NCBI GenBank assembly: GCA_009746045.1
Contig: RPFO01000027.1
Coordinates: 6,204,044 to 6,268,043, forward strand
DNA length: 64,000 bases
Direction of reading: 5' to 3'
Origin: Mesostigma viride
Lineage: Eukaryota; Streptophyta; Mesostigmatophyceae; Mesostigmatales; Mesostigmataceae
In this document: positions 21,590 through 32,019 of the stretch, one piece after another
How the letters are laid out: each line of letters opens with the position of its first letter
Position numbering within the stretch: position 1 is the stretch's first letter
Position numbers and translations under genes: made by a program
The notes under the pieces: model-generated
The model's input: only the letters and a program-made list of their open reading frames with translations
Told to the model about the DNA's origin: nothing
Database searches by the model: none

Positions 21590-22102
21590 ATAATTGATTA
21601 ATGTACATGCACGTGGCTGCGTTGACCACGTGAGCATAAGTCCTCAGTGGGAGGGGGACATGGGATGGAATGGATGATACTAGCTCATTAGTTGTCTCCT
21701 TGATGCCAGCTATCTAGTTCCTAGTTACAGGGTTGTGGGCACCACGGCCCGAATCGCTAGCTACGAAAGCCTTGGAATTTACTGGGTCACACTCGCAGCC
21801 CCCACTGATTTTGGGGTGGTCTCCTTCATCACTACTTCAGTGCCCTCATCCTTGCGAGCCATCTGCCCATCCATACTCAGTACAGACAAACGAGAAAGGA
21901 GGCTGCCCAGGCATGAGCCCGTCCCGTCTAGCTAGGGTAGCACATGTCCATGCCTAGCCTATCACGGAAACTCCACGGGTGCATGGCGGCCTAGCCGCGC
22001 GCGGCCTGCGTGGGGCACGCCATGTGAGGACAAAACGCCCGGGCTGGGCGGGCTTGGTACCAGCTAGTCTATCTGATATGTGTACCTGATCTGTGCGGGC
22101 CA
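21590..22102 (-). mobile_element. LINE family B 3' fragment, left part
   Basis: Minus-strand copy beginning with a damaged palindrome (GCACGTGGCTGCGTTGACCA) and reading back through the 3' UTR into C-terminal coding sequence. At 22102 it is interrupted by the hAT element; the same copy resumes at 23581. Confidence 0.75.
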
Positions 22103-23580
22103 CAGAATTCAATTATACGCAATACGCGGTTATACGCGCGGGGTCCGTATAATGGATAATACGGTATAATACGGTATTATCCGGAAATTATACGCAAATA
22201 CTGGGTTTCGTCGTTTTTGGGGTTGTTTCATGCATTTTGATATCATTTCAAGCAGTCCACATGTTTCTGACACTAAATTACACATGATACATGGGTTGCC
22301 ACTGCTCAGCAGTGCTTGGGAACACTGGACGTGTAAACCGGGGTTCCCGAGGAGCTAGATTACCTATGCATTATACCCTAAAAAACAACGCCAAATGAAA
22401 TGGAAAGATGAAAAAAGCAAAAGAAGTAAGATGGCTATGCTTCCATGCAAGCAGGTCCTGGGCATCTCCATGTTTCTTGTGTGCGTGAGGAGCACACAAG
22501 AAGAAGGCTGACTTTGGCGAGCAAAACAAGAAATAGTGGCTAGATCTGGCCAGAAAACCACTTGTTTCGAGATGCTTTTAGCAAGAAAAAACATCGCGTT
22601 ATCAAGCTTATCATATTTATAAACCATGCCAAGCACTCACTGCTTTCGATGAAGCATAAGCTAATAGCAGACAAATCTGGTCCAAAATCTGCATGTCGTA
22701 GTGGTATTCCCCTACCATCACAAGCCAACAATGCGTAGAGGCAGTAAAGCAACCAAAAGACAAGCAGAAAACCTCGATCCATTACAGGTCTACGATTATT
22801 TTACAATCCACCCAACAACTTGATACAGTACAATGAACACGTGAACAGGATAGCACGTACCAGATCAAAACCGCATATTACCTTTCTTGACGGAGCCAGC
22901 ATGCCCACCTGATGGACGTAGCTGCGAGCCTTTCCTGGCCGTCGTCGCTTATAAATCATGTAAGGAATAACGTGAAACAGCTATCCGCGTTCAAATGTAG
23001 GGGCATTTCCCGCCTATCAACAGTTAGCACATGCACGGTCGCCACCTGGTTGCTGAAACGAGGTTGCCGCATCGAGCAGAAGGTCGAGACACATCCGCGC
23101 ACATCCCAACGCTGCCTGGCCAAGGATATAAGCTTTTCAAGACCTAAGGATCATGCCTAAAATGTAAAGCGGCCATGCTCTCGTACCAGTCAGTTTTCTG
23201 TATGACTTCAATATTCGGTGCATGGCTGCCCAAGAGGCAAGGGCAGAGACCTAAACAGCATGGAGGGTTGCCATGCTACAGTGTAGCTTGCTTGTAAGAT
23301 CCTTGCGTCTCACGGTCGCCAAATGTCAACCAGTGGATGGTTTCCGTAGTGTTTCTAAGTTCCCTTGCTTTCCCGCCTTGGTTCCCGCACGAAAAATTTG
23401 GCTGCCGGACCTCGGATGAGCGCGAAAACCCCATTATACGCGCGCTGATACGTGTTATTCGCCGTGTTATACGTAAAAATACTCAAATCGTATAACACGG
23501 ATAAAAATTATACGCTCGACCTTGTATAACGTGTTTTATACCGTATTATACCGTACAATACGCCGTATAATTGAACACTG
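22103..23580. mobile_element. hAT-type DNA transposon, non-autonomous (1478 bp)
   Basis: Perfect 8-bp target duplication GCGGGCCA at 22095-22102 and 23581-23588. The ends are inverted: CAGAATTCAATTATACG on the left and CAGTGTTCAATTATACG on the right (read inwards). Subterminal regions of about 100-150 bp on both sides are packed with ATACG and CGTATA motifs. An 8-bp duplication plus CAG-starting TIRs is the hAT signature. No transposase frame was recognised inside, so it should need a helper. Removing it restores a continuous family B LINE copy. Confidence 0.9.
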
Positions 23581-23925
23581 GCGGGCCAGGTGCCCGGCTA
23601 GGCCCAGGCGCCTGTGCCTAAGAATGTGGGAAACTAATGTGGGAAACACACGGCAAATCAGCGTGCAAATCCTCATTGCTAATTTGCAAACCAAAGGGGA
23701 CCTAGCTCATTGCGCAGCATCAAGATTGGTGACGTTGCCGTCGAGTCGTTTCTACAGGTCCTGCGCCAGCGTCCATGTTTAACGGCACCGTATAGGTCAG
23801 GATCGTCAGAATGACGATCGACCTTGAAGAGGTCACGCTTGACGATCCGGGGCGGTAGGGCGGGGTTCAGCTCTGGACACCAGCGGCGGTGGTCATGGAG
23901 TTGCGCCCACGCCATTAAAAATTAA
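23581..23925 (-). pseudogene. LINE family B fragment, right part
   Basis: Continuation of the copy broken by the hAT insertion: RT C-terminal sequence on the minus strand (GAGGATTTGC, KRDLFKV, WAQLHDHRRW). Several frameshifts. It ends near 23920 where a family A-type tail begins. Confidence 0.7.
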
Positions 23926-24655
23926 ATTAAATTAAATTATAACATGACTCAGTTGGGGATCATGCACGTATTCCTTAAGTGCTGGACGGATGGAGGTGGG
24001 CGAAGCCGCGAAACCGAACTAATCTAGCTCTAAGCTAGACTAATCTATAGAATCAAACTCTAACTACTCTACTCAGCAAAGCGCCCGCCCTTAGTTCCTC
24101 TTGGAGGGGGGGGGGGGGGCCTTGCCCACAGGGGCTGGCCGCCACACGGTGTGAGCCTGCATGCATGGACAATCGTCTTCCACCTCTTGATTGTTCTGCA
24201 TAGCAGTCCAAGCAAGAGAGAGGGAACTCGATCGTGAATGCGAATCATGTTCAAACGGGGCTGGGATCGACCACTACTACTAGGTCGGCCAGCATGATAG
24301 CTGTGGAGGTCATGGCATGTTTACCCATCTTTTTAGGAATGTCCTTGGGGCCAGGCCAGGTCAGGACATGCCGCCCTAGCTGGCTCAGTGGCCAAGCCGC
24401 TAGCTGGGGGCCGGCCAGACCGAGGTCCGGTGTCTACCTGACTGGTGCGAGCAAGATGTCCTACGAACGCTATCCTATACGCTGTCTAATCTCGTCCGAA
24501 ATGCGAGGCATACCCTGGTACAAAGATTCTAAAGACCTATGTGTGGAAAACACTGCATTCAGGACCCTACATTCAGGCCCTCGCCATGCCTATCCGTTTC
24601 GTCAGGTCGTCCTCGTGCAGTCGGGAAGCCAACTGCCTAGCAACTAATGAAGCGG
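23926..24655 (-). pseudogene. LINE family A-related 3' fragment
   Basis: The tail on the minus strand (AACATGACTCAGTTGGGGAT, TTAAATT repeats) is at 23926-23970. Upstream follow a 3' UTR and degraded C-terminal coding sequence, recognisable from the GGCCAGGCCAGGTCAGGACA region and the TCTCGTCCGAAATGCGAGGC region (SDEI motif). Diverged and full of stops. Confidence 0.6.
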
Positions 24656-24689
24656 CCTGAAGTAGTAATTGATTGACCTTGAATTGAAT

Positions 24690-24962
24690 TAAATTGGATT
24701 GGAACATATTAACTCCGTTGGGAACTTATATGTTGCACATATCCCTGAGAAGGGGCATATGGCTTTTATAATACACTCTGGGCTACTTCCTGCAAGGGTA
24801 GGGTGTAAACTACACCTGCTCTGGGTGCACAAAGTGCACCTGCACACCACTATTATGTATTATTCCAGCATGCACCTAACGAAAGGCGCAGACATAGGGG
24901 GGAAGATTATCATGGCTATACAAAGGGTAGCTAGGGCATGGCTTCTCAGCAGAGACCAGGTT
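24690..24962 (-). mobile_element. SINE-like family C copy
   Basis: Minus-strand copy closely matching 4642-4950: AACTCCGTTGGGAAC stem-loop remnant, CCCTGAGAAGGGGCATATGG, CTACTTCCTGCA, GGGTGCACAAAGTGCACCTG and CAGACATAGGGGGGAAGAT. It abuts the half-LINE at 24966. Confidence 0.65.
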
Positions 24963-24965
24963 CTT

Positions 24966-26435
24966 TAACAGGGGAGACCACCGCCTCGCTATCCTGTGCA
25001 GCTTCTTCCAGCTACCCCTGGACAAAATCGCCACCAACATCCGCGCCCCAGCCCAGCCTGCGCAGCCGACAGCCACATCGGCTTCCTCCCTCTGCAAGGA
25101 TGACATCCGAGCAGTGCTGGAGGAGCACGTGACCTGGCCGTTGGCCGAGAAGCTGACCTCGCTGAACACGACACTCAACACGGTGGAGGCCCGGGTCTCC
25201 AATGTTGAAACCAAGGTCGTCCACAAGCTCCAACCCCAGTTTACGACGCTGCACACCGCGGCACAGGCATCTGACACGTACGCACGCTGCACTTGTCTCT
25301 CGCGTCAACCAGGTGGAGGGCAAGTGCGGCGTGCTCATGCATGAAGAAGCTTGAAGCCATCACCGCCCACACCGAGGCCCTTGCCTCACAGGTCCCAAAG
25401 ATAGCGGAGCAGACGGCCACCATCGCATCCCAGCCACCCCGGCTGGATGCTGGTGACCTCCCGCCGCTCTCCTATGCGGACCTGCTGCGGACAGCGACCG
25501 CCTCCACCACCGACGCCATCGCTACGAAGCTCCAGGAGCTGGAAGACCTCCGCCAGGCTCAACAACAGGAGGCCACCGACCGCGCCCGCCGCGACTGCCG
25601 GGTGGTGCTGCGTCGCTTCCCCCAGAAGCCAGGTGAGACGTCAACCTCCCTTGCCGACGAGCTTAAGGACCAGCTCCTTACCCTCATGGGCCTGGTAGGT
25701 GAGGTAGAACTGCGTGGGTGCCACCGCCTTCCCCACTCACGGGACAAGGCGGCTCCCCCACCAGTCCTGCTCACCTTCCCTTCCCGTGAGGACAAGCAGC
25801 GGCTCCTCTCTCGTCGCAAGCGGTTGCACGACCTCACCTGGACGCTGGATGACGACCTGACCCCCGCTCAGCAGCAGCAGCGACGTGACCTGTGGCCTGA
25901 ATACCTCCGCCACAAGCAGGACCCCCAGAAGCCCAAGGTGTACTGGAGGGGCGGGGACCTGATGATCAACCACAAGATGTGGACGCCCCGCCAGCGGGCT
26001 AGAATAGCTTGTAGCCCTAGCTTGACTTCATTGGTAGTAGTCACTGCCGCCATGGCAGCCATGCTTAGAATGTTTGCCTAGTTGTGCCACCTTACCTACT
26101 CAAGTCACGTGCACCGCAAACGCACGGTACACAACCAGCCATAGCCCTATAGCTTAGTCCTTGTACAGCCATGCTACGTCCTGGCTTCGATCAGATTACT
26201 TGCCCACGCTCCTTGTTATGATATGCTCACATGGGTCTTATTGCACCCACAGACTGCCGGATCGTTAGCGTGTCCATTTAGCTAGCGTGCCCGCATGCAG
26301 CTGTGGCATGTCTTTGGCATGAAGGAGACTGGGGGTCTCTGCCCTTTCTCCTGTTGTGCACACACAGGGATTAAAAGCACTTCGGTGCTCCGTGACTCCC
26401 CAACGGGAGCACGTGTTTTAATTAATTAATTCTCA
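24966..26435 (+). mobile_element. Half-LINE family H (ORF1-only element), copy 1
   Basis: ORF1 runs from about 25000 to 26081 with one frameshift near 25290-25340. It then goes straight into a 3' UTR ending GTGCTCCGTGACTCCCCAAC, GGGAGCAC and a TTAATTAATT tail; there is no RT. A second copy on the minus strand (55200-57530) has the same ORF1-to-tail junction, so the lack of ORF2 is a family trait. It presumably borrows the RT of another LINE. Confidence 0.75.
25020..26081 (+). pseudogene. ORF1-type RNA-binding protein of the half-LINE
   Basis: Domain order resembles LINE ORF1 proteins. A coiled-coil region (EKLTSLNTTLNTVEARVSNV, 25147-25210) comes first. After the frameshift an alanine/threonine-rich linker follows, then an RRM-like core (DCRVVLRRFPQKPGETSTSL). 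Last is a C-terminal basic region (LLSRRKRLHDLTW, TPAQQQQRRDLWPEYLRHKQ, LMINHKMW). The first segment is open 25114-25344 and the second to a stop at 26081. ORF1 proteins bind the element's RNA as a chaperone. Confidence 0.7.
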
Positions 26436-26640
26436 GCAGAGAGTGACTCTCTGCCGTGGGCACAGCATAACTAAATAAAGCTATAGGCATGGCATCTGGT
26501 GTGTGGCACATGATAGGCACACATGCATGTACATGACTAAATAATGCTAAGGCATCACTGAGCTGCATGGTATAGTAGGGCATGCAGCTGTAGTAGGTGT
26601 ACATGCATGTACAGGGCCATGGCCAGGCCTGACTATTCTA
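26436..26640 (-). mobile_element. SINE-like family C fragment
   Basis: Follows the half-LINE tail directly. Contains CAGCAGAGAGTGACTCTCTG and GGGCACAGCATAACTAAATA, shared with 4900-4935. Confidence 0.5.
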
Positions 26641-27330
26641 CACTGCTACTACTGCTGTCTGTATTCCCCTAAGCTGGGGCGTATCATTGGAGGTGCTGCA
26701 TGGGGCCGCTGGGGTCGCTTGCCAGGGCTTGTGGCTGACGTAGATGGTCGCCCGGCCTTCCAGTATACACCGGCTTCCCCGCCGCGGTCGATCTGCCAGC
26801 TGGAGGTAGGTCGGCCATAGCTCCCGTCGCCGTTGTTGCTGCACCAGGGTCAAGTCGTCGTCCAACTTAGGTGAAGTGAGTCTTCTCGAGCCCCTTGCGG
26901 CGTCTGAGAAACGAAATCTTGTCCGCTGGGTTCTCAAAGATGAGAAGAAGCGGAGGCGCCCCTGCCTTACCCCACGACTCAGCGGGCAGTGCGGTGGGCG
27001 GCCAGCTTGATCTCACCAAGGAGGCCCATGCGACCAAGGATTTTGCTCTCAAACGCCTGTGCAAGCTTCTCGGAATTCTCACCTTCCACCATGTCCAAAG
27101 TTCTTGACGATGGCGTGAAGGTTGCGTTTGGCGAGCTCGGCCTCCTCGCGGAGGTCGAGCGTCTGCCACTGGAGCTGTGCTGTGAACGGCGGAGGTGGTG
27201 CCGGCGTAGTGGAGACCTAGCTGTGGTGTGTTGTCCGCCCAGGTCTGGGTGGGAGGAGCATCACCAGCCAGGCCAGCGGGGGCTGGCTCAAGTGGCGACA
27301 CTGATGTCCTTCACCGCCTGGGCGGTGAGC
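26641..27330 (-). pseudogene. Diverged LINE ORF1 fragment
   Basis: The minus strand encodes pieces similar in order to the half-LINE ORF1 C terminus: FENPADKISFLRRRKGLEK, then LDDDLTLVQQQRRRELWP, then ILEGRATIYVSHKPW. These align with the LLTFPSREDKQRLLSRRKRL, LTPAQQQQRRDLWP and WRGGDLMINHKMW regions. A frameshift lies near 26890. It is a separate, older family member. Confidence 0.6.
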
Positions 27331-27714
27331 CGGCCTGCAGTGTTTTGCAAGCACCCAATGGCGATGACGTACGTTGTCCTGGAGGCGCTTGTCGATGTCA
27401 CGGAGCTGGGCGGTGATGGAGTCGGTGGGGGCGGTGTGTGTGGGGGGGGGTGGAGGCGAGGAGCCCTCCCTGGTGGCGGTGGCGGTGGGGATCGATGGCG
27501 GGGAGCTCAGCAGGCTGCCAGCGTGCGGCCCATGTCAGCTCCCACATCTATAGTGCAGCGAGGGGCGTCACGTGCTGCATGTGAGATCATTGGCTACTAG
27601 TTCTTGAAGGTGGTGGAGGAGGGTCAGGGGTGGATTCGGTCAGGGGGGAGGGGACCCAGAGGTCGTCGGCAGAGCGCTAAGGATGGAAAAGAGAGCAGCG
27701 AGCTGAACTTAGGC
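27331..27714. other. Unassigned GC-rich sequence
   Basis: Contains a G-rich run near 27425-27480; no gene recognised. Confidence 0.35.
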
Positions 27715-27722
27715 GCGGTCGG

Positions 27723-29250
27723 CAGTGAAAAATAGTACGGCGTATAATAATACGATTCGTACGCGTATTGTACGTAATATGTAACTTTTCCGTACGAAAT
27801 ATGTGGTTTTCGTACGGTCGGTGGTTCTGTACGACCGCGTACAATAAGCGTATTTGGCACGTACGACAGGCGTACGAGACAATTTCCCGCGTTTGGGGGG
27901 CCTGGGAGGATGCGGCTCGGTCTTTTTGTTTACTCCTTAGTAGTATCTATGCGTACAATTGCAAGGTTACCGGGCGACGTGGTTGCTCGGAATGCTGCCA
28001 AGCTGGCCGTAAAACACAGAGACGAGGGCAATACAGGCTATACCTATTCAGTGTTGTACACAGGCCTGTATACCTAGCTAGGCATCATGTTGGTGCTAGC
28101 AATTCGACAGAACGTCTTTAGCAGCCGTGGGAGACGAGATTGCCGATGCTGGTGATGGCCCCGTTGGTGATGACGGGGATGAGCTAGATGTCTGTGCAAC
28201 AGGAAACTGTTTGGACCTTTATATCAAAGGATAAACTTATCAAGGATGGGCACCCGACAGGGAATTACGCTACGCCATGCCTGACATGCAAGGCGGCCTT
28301 CAAGGGCACTGCCACGCGGGCGAAGGCTCACATCATGGGTGGCCAATATGCAACCCTCAATGGGGTGAGCAAATTATGCACGAATCCGCCAAAGGCGTTT
28401 CGTGTCAGGCTGCTGCAGGAGGAGGCGGAGAAGGAGGCCAAGAATTAAGCGGCGACGGCAGGATGCAGACCGATTAGAGATGGCGGCCGAGGTCCGGAAC
28501 CTGCGTAGGCAAGGTCTGATGAATGAGGAGCCAGAGATTGAGGAGCTAGAGTGATGCACGAACGTGGAAATCTGCCCGCGCTAGCACTAGCAACGCCGGA
28601 ACTGGGTCCAGCGCATCGCAGAGCAAGGGGCGTTCCGATAATGGAACTCAGCCTGCCGCGGTCGTGACGTCCAAGCAGCAGCTTGATGAGGAGCATGCAT
28701 GTGACATCACTGGCACTGAATGTGACATCACATGCACTGACATGCGTGTCGTATCATTGGCCATTAATTAATTAATGATTTAATTTATTTACACGGAACA
28801 GCGTTGTTGTGTCATTGGCCATGGATGGATTCATGTGCAGTTTTTCAAATGGGATGACAATCAAACCCAGCAACCATCCTTATATGTTTTTGATATCTCA
28901 GCATCAGTTGATATTTATTTGTGTTGTAAGGGCCATCATACCATGTTTACCTTTCACCTTTGATTGAACATTAGGGTAAATGAAGGTTTATTCAGCAAGC
29001 ATGATGATGACGGTGGCTTATATTCAGTTGATGCCGGCCACGCCGTGTTGGAATAATTGCATGTGGAAACACATGTATTTTGTCATGTTTGAAGTGGTAC
29101 ATGTTGAGATATTCTTAACCTCCAAAAAACACAGAAAAACAAGCCATTTAGCATTGTACCGTACTATAACATATTATACACCGTACTAGCGTATTATACA
29201 TAGTACACCCCGGGACCGTATTTTACCGTACTACGTACTATTTAACTCTG
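27723..29250. mobile_element. hAT-type DNA transposon (1528 bp) with BED finger remnant
   Basis: Perfect 8-bp target duplication GCGGTCGG at 27715-27722 and 29251-29258. Inverted ends read CAGTGAAAAATAGTACG on the left and CAGAGTTAAATAGTACG on the right. Subterminal regions are rich in GTACG and CGTAT. Inside, 28188-28448 encodes a BED-type zinc finger, the N-terminal DNA-binding domain of hAT transposases. The catalytic and hATC dimerisation regions are missing, so the element is an internally deleted derivative. Confidence 0.92.
28188..28448 (+). CDS. BED-type zinc finger, truncated hAT transposase
   Basis: 86-residue frame within the second hAT element. W9 and F11 precede Cys31-X2-Cys34, then FKGTATRAKAH with His48, then Cys64 in GVSKLCTNPP. 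This CX2C...H...C spacing with 'F.G.atR.K.H' and 'C..P' is typical of BED fingers in plant and animal hAT transposases. The frame ends after a charged helix (LLQEEAEKEAKN). Acidic/basic residues resume in another frame around 28480-28555, suggesting a frameshifted continuation. The finger alone could bind the element's ends and might act as a repressor. Confidence 0.65.
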   Translation: MSVQQETVWTFISKDKLIKDGHPTGNYATPCLTCKAAFKGTATRAKAHIMGGQYATLNGVSKLCTNPPKAFRVRLLQEEAEKEAKN

Positions 29251-29258
29251 GCGGTCGG

Positions 29259-29734
29259 GACCAGCCGGTGCCCACTGATGTGGTCAGCTAGGGCCGCGGT
29301 GGGAAAACCGGCCGTCATGCAGCTCCGTTGCGGAGGCGATAATGGGTGTGAAGGCGCTGGCACAGGTCAAGGAGGGAGGCGTACGACCCTTAAAACACGA
29401 GCTCCAGTATCTTGATGGATGGATGCATGGCATGTCGAAAAAGCCGCGCCGGGTCTGTCGACGTCAAAGGTGGAAAATAACCTGTCGACGTCAAAGTCGC
29501 GCTCAGACCAGCTAGGCCTTCGGCTGGGCGGCTGCGTTTGGGCTCAGGCGATGCAGAGGGCGAGGCGTTAATTAAGCCCGGGAGGGTTCGGGGCAACCAC
29601 CAGTGCGCGACTAGTGTCACCGCTGCCTGCCGGACCTGAGGGCGATTCAAGCTGCAGCCGGAGCTGCAGACGTATTTTCAGGGCTTAGCGCAGCCGCCAG
29701 GCTGCGTTGCGTCGAGGAGCGTTTGCTCGTCGTA
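29259..29734. other. Unassigned
   Basis: No gene recognised. A short direct repeat of GTCGACGTCAAAG occurs at about 29457 and 29482. Confidence 0.35.
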
Positions 29735-30840
29735 TATACATTGCAACAAAAGACCTACTACACTGTGCCGACTGGATGGGTCTGCATGCGAGCAATTGAA
29801 CGATCAGGGGAAGGCTTGGCTTCACTCCGTTTCCCTTGAGGGTCCCCGAGCGTGGGGTCCGCATTCCTGCGTGCCCTCCCCATGAGCCCTTTGTTCACGC
29901 TGGTTCCGGCCCTTTACGCCATCGCTCTCCGCCACCAGCTCTTTGCCCCGGGGCGCAACCTCTAATCACGGCGAGTGCGTCCTGCGGCAGCTGCGGGCTT
30001 GCTCTCGATACTATACTGCGGGGACGCACTACATCGCGTGCATGGGTGGCCAGCAGAACCAGAACCAGTTGGTTCCTCTACTTCTCCATACCGCTCTCCT
30101 CCGGGTGGTGTGTGCCATGGTTAATTTGGTCGGTCTTTCCCCACAGTCTCCACCATCAAGTGCGAGGACGCGGACGGGGCCGCCCTCTACTCACCCAACC
30201 AGGTGCCGCCCCGACATTACCGTTCTTGACTACGACGGGCACGTACGGGGTTGCCACCTGCTCATCGATGTCTCCGTGGCTCGGCTGCTCTCCGGTCGCC
30301 ACATCCTCCGGGCGGCTGTGGATGCCGGCGCTGCTGCCGCTGTGGCTGAGCGCGACAAGTTTGACTCCTACGGCAATGTGGGGCCCCACCGGGTCATCCC
30401 CTTTGACCTTGAGGAGTTCGGGGCCATGGGCCCCAAGACAGCGGAGTTTTTCCACGAGTGCTGCCAGCGCCGTGAAGACCGCCTCGACCTCGAGGGTCAG
30501 ACCGCCCCGTGGTCTGCCCGCACGTGGTCCTCGTATTGGCGGCAGCGCCTGTCACTCGCCCTAGCACTCGATCGCGCACTGTGGCTGATGTGTTATTCCG
30601 CCGCACCCGGCCGGGCCGACTTTGTCGCGACCCATGCGGTCTAGATCCCTCCCAGGCCTGCATGGTGGGCCGGCAGCGATGTGGCTGCGTGTCGTAGTTT
30701 TGTGATGTAGTTATTTGTACCTTGTGCAGCTGGCGTGATCCTTGGATGTCCGAGTCAGATTCCTATTAATTTCTTCAGGGCTGTATTCTCCTTATCGGTT
30801 TTTTCCTTATGTTGCATGCCCATCTCGCCTCGGTAATATA
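29735..30840 (+). pseudogene. Diverged family R element, 3' part
   Basis: Encodes a clearly related but different C terminus: THYIACMGGQQNQNQ (zinc-knuckle end), CRPDITVLDYDG and CHLLIDVSVARL (nuclease core), FDLEEFGAMGPKTAEFF, and REDRLDLEGQTAPWSARTWS near the end (stop ~30642). The frame is broken before 29943 and near 30150. It ends in a TATATATT stretch next to the following copy. Confidence 0.75.
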
Positions 30841-30863
30841 TGATTCTCAATGAATATATATAT

Positions 30864-31929
30864 TAAAAATATAATTACTTACAGCAGAGTGAAATCACTC
30901 AAACCAAAGCAAACGCCCAGCTATAAACCTATATACAGAGCCATGTCAAAGCTCTATACTACGATAAGACCAATGGAAACGCCTAACGGAGGAACCTAAT
31001 AGCCCTGCTGCACCGCAAAATCAGCCCGCGTACGGCGGAGCATGATGTCAGCCATGGCCCGAGTCAGCGCCACCGACAAGCGCTGACGCCAATATGACGT
31101 CCAGGTCCGCGCCGACCATGGGGCCCGCTGGCCCTCCAGGTCCAGCCGGTCCTCCCGGAGCCGGCAACACTCCTTGAAGAAGGCGGAGGTCAGGGGCCCC
31201 ATGGCCCCAAACTCCTCCAGGACAAAGGGCACCACACGATGGTGCCCGACGTCGCCGTAGGCCAGGAGCTTGGCCCGCTCCGCCCGGTCCGCCGTGTAAC
31301 CTGCCGTGAGGGAGGCCCCAGCCACGTGGCTAAGAGCCAAGGGCCGCGCCACCGAAACGTCAATAAGCAGATGCCGGCCACCCCCTCAAAGTCCAGCACC
31401 ACGATGTCAGGCCGGTGGTTGGGGGAATAGAAGGCAGCGCCATCCGCATCCTCGGACCGGATGTTCGCGTGGGGGAAAACCGACCGAATCATGGCGAGCA
31501 CCACCGTCAGGAGGACAGTGTGCAAATACAAATACCAATTCTGATTCTGTTGGCCCCCCATGCAGGCAAGGTAGTGAGTCCCCGTGGGATCCAGCGGCTG
31601 CCCACAGCTACCACAAGGCCGCCCGGCCGGAACAAGAGGCTGCGGGGCAAATAGCTGGTGCCGGAGCGCCACCGAGTAGTGGCTGGGAGCCAAGGCGAAT
31701 GGGGGGGCCATGGGAAGAGCACGAAGGTACGCCGAGCCCACACTCCGCAAGGAAAGCGAGAACAGCCACGCACGTCCCTGGGCGTTGAGGTCCGCGAAAA
31801 GAGCAATCCAATCAGCCGTGTGCAGAATACCCGCGTAGGTTTTCTGGTGTTTATCGATGACGCGAGCAGGGAATGCGGCGGGAGATTGAACGGAGGCGAC
31901 CGAGGGAGTGCCGCGAGGGAGGTGGCGCT
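30864..31929 (-). mobile_element. Family R copy, 5'-truncated, minus strand
   Basis: Almost identical to 11595-12664 of copy 1, carrying the C-terminal nuclease region and 3' tail. It is flanked by GAATATATAT (30852-30861 and 31930-31939). One base is lost in a C-run near 31380-31385 relative to copy 1, shifting the frame at FEG|GGRHL. Confidence 0.88.
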
Positions 31930-31943
31930 GAATATATATTGCG

Positions 31944-32006
31944 TTTATAGCTGGGCGTTTGCTTTGGTTTGAGTGATTTCACTCTGCTGTAAGTAATTAT
32001 ATTTTT
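31944..32006 (+). mobile_element. 63-bp family R tail insertion
   Basis: Contains only the last 63 bases of the element (TTTATAGCTGGGCGTTTGCT to ATTATATTTTTA), flanked by AATATATATTGCG (31931-31943) and AATATATATTACG (32007-32019). Fits an extreme 5' truncation during target-primed reverse transcription. Confidence 0.82.
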
Positions 32007-32019
32007 AATATATATTACG

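Noticed and set aside
22364-23160. Small frames inside the first hAT element
   Set aside because: None shows RNase H-like or hATC features of a transposase; lengths are those expected by chance.
29836-30564. 242-codon plus-strand frame
   Set aside because: Frame-shadow of the diverged family R remnant; the true frame in this stretch is the one with CRPDITVLDYDG.
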